Assembly (NCBI GenBank): GCA_038230415.1
Contig: JBBRNH010000067.1
Location: 1 to 33,790, forward strand
Direction of reading: 5' to 3'
DNA length: 33,790 bases
Source: JBBRNH01 sp038230415
GTDB lineage: Bacteria > Bacteroidota > Bacteroidia > Cytophagales > Spirosomataceae
Notes under the pieces: generated by a model
The model's input: the letters and a program-made list of their open reading frames with translations, nothing else
The model's database searches: none
Told to the model about the DNA's origin: nothing
In this document: positions 29,693 through 33,790 of the stretch, piece by piece
How positions within the stretch are numbered: the first letter of the stretch is position 1
Layout: every line of letters begins with the position of its first letter
Position numbers and translations under genes: made by a program

Positions 29693-31714
29693 ATGCCGAA
29701 AAACCGCTGGCTAACAGCCTGTCTAAGCATCGTATGTATGGGCGTTGGGCGCAGCGAAGCCCAGATAACCCCCGTCCCGGACGTGATTTCTATCTCGACC
29801 CTGACCACCGATTTATACGAACGATGGCCGCAACCCGGCACGGTCGTTATTCGGAGGAGTGGGGGCGTTCGGGCCGTAACGGTGCCGATTAGTTTTAGCG
29901 GAACCGCCACCAAATCAGCCGACTACGCAACGTCGGCGGGGGCCAGCATTACGATTCCGATGGGGGCGCGGGAGGTCTGGATTCAGCTAAAACCCGTGGC
30001 CGATGCCCTCACCGAAGCCACCGAAACCATTCAGGTTCAGGTGCAGCCATCAACGGCATACAGCCTGACGGGAAGCACATCGGTCACGATTAATCTGCGC
30101 GACAACAGCACCCTGCCGAGCGATGACGAAGCCACGCGGTTTCTGATTCAGGCCGGTTTCGGGGCCGACCCCGGCGAGTTGTCTGACGTGAAAGCGTTGG
30201 GGTTTTCGGCCTGGATTGACCAGCAAATCGCCCGGCCCAAAGGCTACCTCCAGCCCGTGATTCAGGCCCGGCAGGATGCCAACCTCCAGACGTATCACCC
30301 GGCCACCAAAATCGCCCTCTGGACCCAGGCCATGCGCCGGCGGTATCCGCCCGATGGCGGTACGGTGGCTACCGATGTGCTGCGGCAACGGGTGGCGTAT
30401 TCGCTGTTACAGATTTTTGTGGTTTCGCAAAACGTGGACGCGCTCTCGCTCAATTCCAAAGGCGTAACCAATTATTACGACAGACTTTTAGATGGCGCGT
30501 TCGGCAATTTCCGGCAACTGCTCTACGACGTGACCATGCACCCCTGCATGGGCGTTTACCTGAGTCACGTGGGCAACCGCAAGCCCGACAACATCGAAAA
30601 TCGGTTTCCCGACGAAAACTACGCCCGCGAAGTCATGCAGTTGTTCAGCATCGGGCTGTGGGAACTCAACCCCGACGGCACGCGGAAACTCGTAAACGGA
30701 CAGCCCGTGCCGACCTACACCAACAGCGATATTACGCAGTTTGCCCGCGTCTTCACCGGCATCCAGTTCGGCGGCCCCAACAATACGCAGTTCGACTGGT
30801 CGTACCCGGACTACCTGTACCCGATGAAAATCTGGGATTCGGAACACGACATGAACGCGAAAACCCTGCTGCGGGGAACCACGCTGCCCGCCCGAACCTA
30901 CAACCCGGCCACGCCCCTCAGCACAACGGCGGCAATGGCCGACCTGAACGCGGCCATTGATAACCTTTTTAACCATCCCAACGTGGGGCCGTTTATCGGG
31001 CGGTTGCTCATTCAGCGGCTCGTTACCTCAAACCCCAGCCCCGAATACATCGGGCGCGTGTCAGCGGTGTTTGCCAACAATGGGTTGGGGGTTCGGGGCG
31101 ATATGGGTGCGGTCATCAAGGCAATTTTGCTGGACACGGAAGCCCGGTCGTTCGAGAAAACGCAGGAGCCGACGTTCGGTAAGATGCGCGAGCCGTATAT
31201 GACGCTGATGAACATGGGCAAGACCTTCAACGTCTGGCCGCCGAGTGGTAATTTCGAGAGCGCGACGTATCTCTACGATTTTTATTTGCAGGAGCCGTTT
31301 CAGTCGCCGAGCGTCTTTAATTTTTATTTGCCCAACTACCGTCCGCCCGGCGAACTAACGGCGTTGGGGTTATACGCGCCGGAGTTTCAGATTCTGACCG
31401 CCGTAACGGCCATCGAAACCCAGAATAACCTGCTCAACTCGGTCGAAAATCAGATTGCACGCTGGGGTTCGGCACCGGGCGATGAGTTGATACTCGATTT
31501 TTCGCAGGAAATCCCGCTTGCCAGCGATGCCGACGCGCTGATTCGGCAACTCTCAACCCGGATGACAGCCGGCACCCTGCGCCCCCGTAGTTTCCAGAAT
31601 ATCCGCGAGGCCGTACTGAAAATCACGACCGACAACACCAATTGGCAAACCGACCGGGTGAAGATGGCGGCTTATCTGATTGGGGCCAGTTCGGAGTTTA
31701 ACATTCAGAAGTAA
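29693..31714 (+). CDS. DUF1800 protein with N-terminal Calx-beta-like domain
   Basis: A 673-residue exported protein. A signal peptide is followed by a Calx-beta-like domain (about residues 25-140: GTVVIRRSGGVRAVTVPISF, ATKSADYATSAGASITI, LTEATETIQVQVQ). The DUF1800 domain follows (ATRFLIQAGFGADPGELSDV, RQRVAYSLLQIFVVS, FPDENYAREVMQLFSIGLWE, ITQFARVFTGIQ). DUF1800 function is unknown, and the family is regularly encoded beside DUF1501. The start is ATG 29693 (MPKNRWLTACL), 4 bases after the preceding stop; an in-frame ORF extension from 29636 overlaps the previous gene and would hide the signal peptide. Confidence 0.9.
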   Translation: MPKNRWLTACLSIVCMGVGRSEAQITPVPDVISISTLTTDLYERWPQPGTVVIRRSGGVRAVTVPISFSGTATKSADYATSAGASITIPMGAREVWIQLKPVADALTEATETIQVQVQPSTAYSLTGSTSVTINLRDNSTLPSDDEATRFLIQAGFGADPGELSDVKALGFSAWIDQQIARPKGYLQPVIQARQDANLQTYHPATKIALWTQAMRRRYPPDGGTVATDVLRQRVAYSLLQIFVVSQNVDALSLNSKGVTNYYDRLLDGAFGNFRQLLYDVTMHPCMGVYLSHVGNRKPDNIENRFPDENYAREVMQLFSIGLWELNPDGTRKLVNGQPVPTYTNSDITQFARVFTGIQFGGPNNTQFDWSYPDYLYPMKIWDSEHDMNAKTLLRGTTLPARTYNPATPLSTTAAMADLNAAIDNLFNHPNVGPFIGRLLIQRLVTSNPSPEYIGRVSAVFANNGLGVRGDMGAVIKAILLDTEARSFEKTQEPTFGKMREPYMTLMNMGKTFNVWPPSGNFESATYLYDFYLQEPFQSPSVFNFYLPNYRPPGELTALGLYAPEFQILTAVTAIETQNNLLNSVENQIARWGSAPGDELILDFSQEIPLASDADALIRQLSTRMTAGTLRPRSFQNIREAVLKITTDNTNWQTDRVKMAAYLIGASSEFNIQK

Positions 31715-31720
31715 GATTAA

Positions 31721-33115
31721 ATGAAAACAGCTCCTCAACACGATATGAATCGGCGGCAGTTTCTGGGTCAGGCCAGTTGTGCCGCCGTTGGCACCACCTC
31801 GCTGCTCAGTACGCTGACCAATATGCTGCTGACGGGTTCGGCGGTGGCCCAAAACGCCAATGATTTTACTGATTACCGGGCGGTGGTCTGTCTGTTTATG
31901 CCGGGCGGTAATGATTCGTTCAACCTGCTCGTCCCAACCGGCACGGCTTACGCTGATTACCAGACCGTTCGGAGCGATTTAGCTCTATCGCAGGCATCGC
32001 TGCTGCCCATTACGCCGGTGAATAACGCAGGTCGTCCGTTGGCGTTGCATCCGGGCGCGGCAGACTTACAAACGTTGTTTAACCAGCAAAAATTAGCCTT
32101 CATTGCCAACGTGGGTAGCTTGGTGCGGCCTACGACCAAAACCGATTTCAATAACGGCAACGCACTGCCCTACGGCGTTTTTTCGCACTCCGACCAGCAG
32201 GAGCAGTGGCAATCGTCAATCCCCGACGTGCGGAGTGGCCTGGGTTGGGCGGGCCGCACCGCCGATTTGTTAGAGAGTGCCAATGTGAAATCGAGCGTTT
32301 CGATGAATATTTCCATCTCCGGCAATAACCTTTGGCAGGTTGGCAATCAGGTGGTGCCTTACACCGTGAACGCCAACGGTGCGCCCGCCCTCAACGGCTA
32401 CCGGAATGAGTGGGGCTATGACCCCATCCGGCACAGCGCGATTGATAACCAACTGGCGCAGGAGTATAAAAATATGCTGGAGAAGACCTACGCCCGCATG
32501 AAACGCAACTCGCTCGATGCATACGACCTCTTTACCGAAGCCACCAGTAATCCATTGCCCGCCGATAACTTAGGGTCGGGGCCGTTGGGTAATTCGTTGC
32601 GGCAGGTCGCCAAAATCATTGCCGGGCGCAACACATTGGGCGTAAAACGGCAGCTTTTTTATGTGCAGTGGGGCGGTTGGGATTTTCATGACAACGTGCT
32701 TGACAACATGGCAACCATGATTCCGGTGGTGAGCAGTGCCATCAAAGCGTTTTATGACCTAACGGTGGCGATGGGTGTCGAGAACAATGTCACGCTGTTT
32801 TCAGCTTCGGAATTTGGCCGCAGCCTGACCTCCAACGCCAAAGGCTCAGACCACGCCTGGGGTGGCAATCAGTTCGTGGTGGGCGGGGCCGTGAATGGCA
32901 AACGAATTTACGGCGCGTACCCCGACTTGCACGAAGGCAATGCGTTGGATATTGGGCGCGGGCGCATCATCCCGACAACGGCGGTTGACCAGTTGGCGGC
33001 AGAACTGGCGTTGTGGATGGGCGTGGCAAAGTCAGATTTGCCGGTGGTGCTGCCCAATATTTCACGGTTTTATAACATCACCGGCCCGGCGGCTCCGCTT
33101 GGGTTTATGGGGTAA
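31721..33115 (+). CDS. Tat-exported DUF1501 protein
   Basis: A 464-residue protein of the DUF1501 family, a branch of the alkaline-phosphatase/sulfatase-like fold with no assigned reaction. A twin-arginine signal is at the N-terminus (MNRRQFLGQASCAAVGTTSL). Family motifs are LFMPGGNDSFNLLVP, LALHPGAADLQTLF, FYVQWGGWDFHDN, SASEFGRSLTSNAKGSDHAW and GGNQFVVGGAVNGKRIYG. A second start at ATG 31745 would begin right at the Tat motif and is equally possible. It follows the DUF1800 gene by 6 bases, and the pair probably works together outside the cytoplasm. Confidence 0.9.
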   Translation: MKTAPQHDMNRRQFLGQASCAAVGTTSLLSTLTNMLLTGSAVAQNANDFTDYRAVVCLFMPGGNDSFNLLVPTGTAYADYQTVRSDLALSQASLLPITPVNNAGRPLALHPGAADLQTLFNQQKLAFIANVGSLVRPTTKTDFNNGNALPYGVFSHSDQQEQWQSSIPDVRSGLGWAGRTADLLESANVKSSVSMNISISGNNLWQVGNQVVPYTVNANGAPALNGYRNEWGYDPIRHSAIDNQLAQEYKNMLEKTYARMKRNSLDAYDLFTEATSNPLPADNLGSGPLGNSLRQVAKIIAGRNTLGVKRQLFYVQWGGWDFHDNVLDNMATMIPVVSSAIKAFYDLTVAMGVENNVTLFSASEFGRSLTSNAKGSDHAWGGNQFVVGGAVNGKRIYGAYPDLHEGNALDIGRGRIIPTTAVDQLAAELALWMGVAKSDLPVVLPNISRFYNITGPAAPLGFMG

Positions 33116-33120
33116 TAATT

Positions 33121-33212
33121 TACCCCCCGTCCTGAAGGGAGCCTTGCTTGCGCGTTTAAGTTCGCGGTAGTTTATTTTAGCGCAAGCAAGGCTCCCTTCA
33201 GGGCGGGGGGTA
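33121..33212. repeat. Long inverted repeat between the DUF1501 gene and hemF
   Basis: Arms 33121-33153 and 33180-33212 pair over 33 bases with a single T:G mismatch, which is a U-G wobble in RNA. Loop of 26 bases, with an inner CGCG/CGCG stem (33151-33154 / 33163-33166). It starts 5 bases after the DUF1501 stop. It could stop or stabilise the transcript, but it lacks a T-run and is far longer than a usual terminator. Confidence 0.92.
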
Positions 33213-33230
33213 TTCTCTGACAAACTATTT

Positions 33231-33790
33231 ATGACCAAAAGTGACGTTACAGATTTCTTCCAAAACCTGCAAGACCGTATCTGTGCGGCCCTCGAAACCG
33301 CCGATGGCGCGGGCCGTTTCCGCGAAGATGCCTGGGAACGGCCCGGCGGTGGGGGAGGGCGTTCGCGGACACTGACGGGCGGAGCCGTGATTGAAAAGGG
33401 GGGCGTGGGTTTCTCCGCCGTGCATGGCCGCGCTACCGAGGGAACGTTGCGACAGCTACACCTGCCGCCCGACACCGAGGCCGAATTTTTTGCCACCGGC
33501 GTATCCATCGTCCTGCATCCGCACAACCCGATGGTGCCAATCATCCACCTGAACGTCCGGTATTTCGAGATGAGTACCGGCCAAAGCTGGTTCGGCGGGG
33601 GCATTGATCTGACCCCGCATTATGTGCTTGAAGCCGATGCCCGGTGGTTTCACGCGCAACTCCGCGCCGTTTGTGATCGCCATGAAATCGCTGATTATCA
33701 ACGATTCAAGACCTGGGCCGACGATTATTTTTTCATTCGCCACCGGCAGGAGACACGTGGTATCGGCGGGATTTTCTTCGACAATCTCAC
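33231..33790 (+). CDS. hemF: Oxygen-dependent coproporphyrinogen-III oxidase, 5' part
   Basis: Reads open from ATG 33231 to the window end (186 codons of roughly 300). HemF converts coproporphyrinogen III to protoporphyrinogen IX in haem synthesis, using oxygen. Motifs seen: EKGGVGFSAVHG, FATGVSIVLHPHNPMVPIIH, LNVRYFEMSTGQSWFGGGID, LTPHYVLEAD, WADDYFFIRHRQETRGIGG and IFFDNL. The catalytic-type HxNxRYFE region and the GGIFFD signature are intact. The gene is cut only by the window edge. Upstream is a long inverted repeat that separates it from the DUF1501 gene. Confidence 0.95.
   Translation, partial: MTKSDVTDFFQNLQDRICAALETADGAGRFREDAWERPGGGGGRSRTLTGGAVIEKGGVGFSAVHGRATEGTLRQLHLPPDTEAEFFATGVSIVLHPHNPMVPIIHLNVRYFEMSTGQSWFGGGIDLTPHYVLEADARWFHAQLRAVCDRHEIADYQRFKTWADDYFFIRHRQETRGIGGIFFDNL

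Overview
The window looks like a chromosomal segment of a Bacteroidota bacterium, most likely Cytophagales (Spirosomataceae-like, e.g. a Spirosoma relative). Support comes from the gene families: a lipoprotein BamA/TamA homologue (TamL type), Bacteroidota-type LptE, a SecG with an Ala/Pro tail, a PafA-type phosphatase, a TonB receptor with a carboxypeptidase-regulatory-like N-terminus, LytS/LytTR regulators, a DUF1800/DUF1501 pair and a tail-fibre-like secreted protein. TAnnTTTG-like -7 boxes and poor Shine-Dalgarno sites fit too. No rRNA, tRNA, CRISPR array, intact insertion sequence or prophage was seen, and no gene-free gap exceeds 300 bases.

Layout. 1-3605: a divergent pair, TrmH-type RNA methyltransferase (-) and TamL (+). 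3659-10099: a + strand envelope/secretion cluster of miaB, an AAA-ATPase/DUF4143 gene that looks like an insertion, a sigma-54 activator without receiver domain, lptE, a TPR-like protein and secG, closed by a strong terminator. 10177-10884: an unrecognised - strand gene. 11133-13191: groES-groEL. 13302-16232: a Uma2-family protein, an acyl-CoA carboxylase carboxyltransferase and a histidine phosphatase. 16247-18318: a Tat-exported Gfo/Idh/MocA oxidoreductase (-) divergent from a hotdog thioesterase (+). 24060-18327 (-): a probable five-gene operon of TonB receptor, two tandem secreted paralogues, LytS kinase and LytTR regulator. 24220-24799 (-): an AT-richer DUF6169-like gene overlapped by a 51-residue ORF. 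24915-26612 (-): PafA-like phosphatase. 26773-27408 (+): AlbA_2/Schlafen-type regulator. 27500-33115 (+): a tight four-gene operon of exported proteins ending in DUF1800 and DUF1501. 33231-end: hemF, cut by the window edge.

The most striking signal is not a gene. At least eight inverted repeats built from short repeated words, nearly every one with its own unrelated vocabulary, sit at gene boundaries or inside genes. Several are translated. One encodes the hydrophobic core of the LptE signal peptide, one spans the TamL signal peptide, one is an in-frame insert of about 50 residues in MiaB, one forms the C-terminal tail of the LytS kinase, and others supply stop codons. They look like a family of hairpin elements defined by structure rather than by sequence, and they appear to remodel protein ends.
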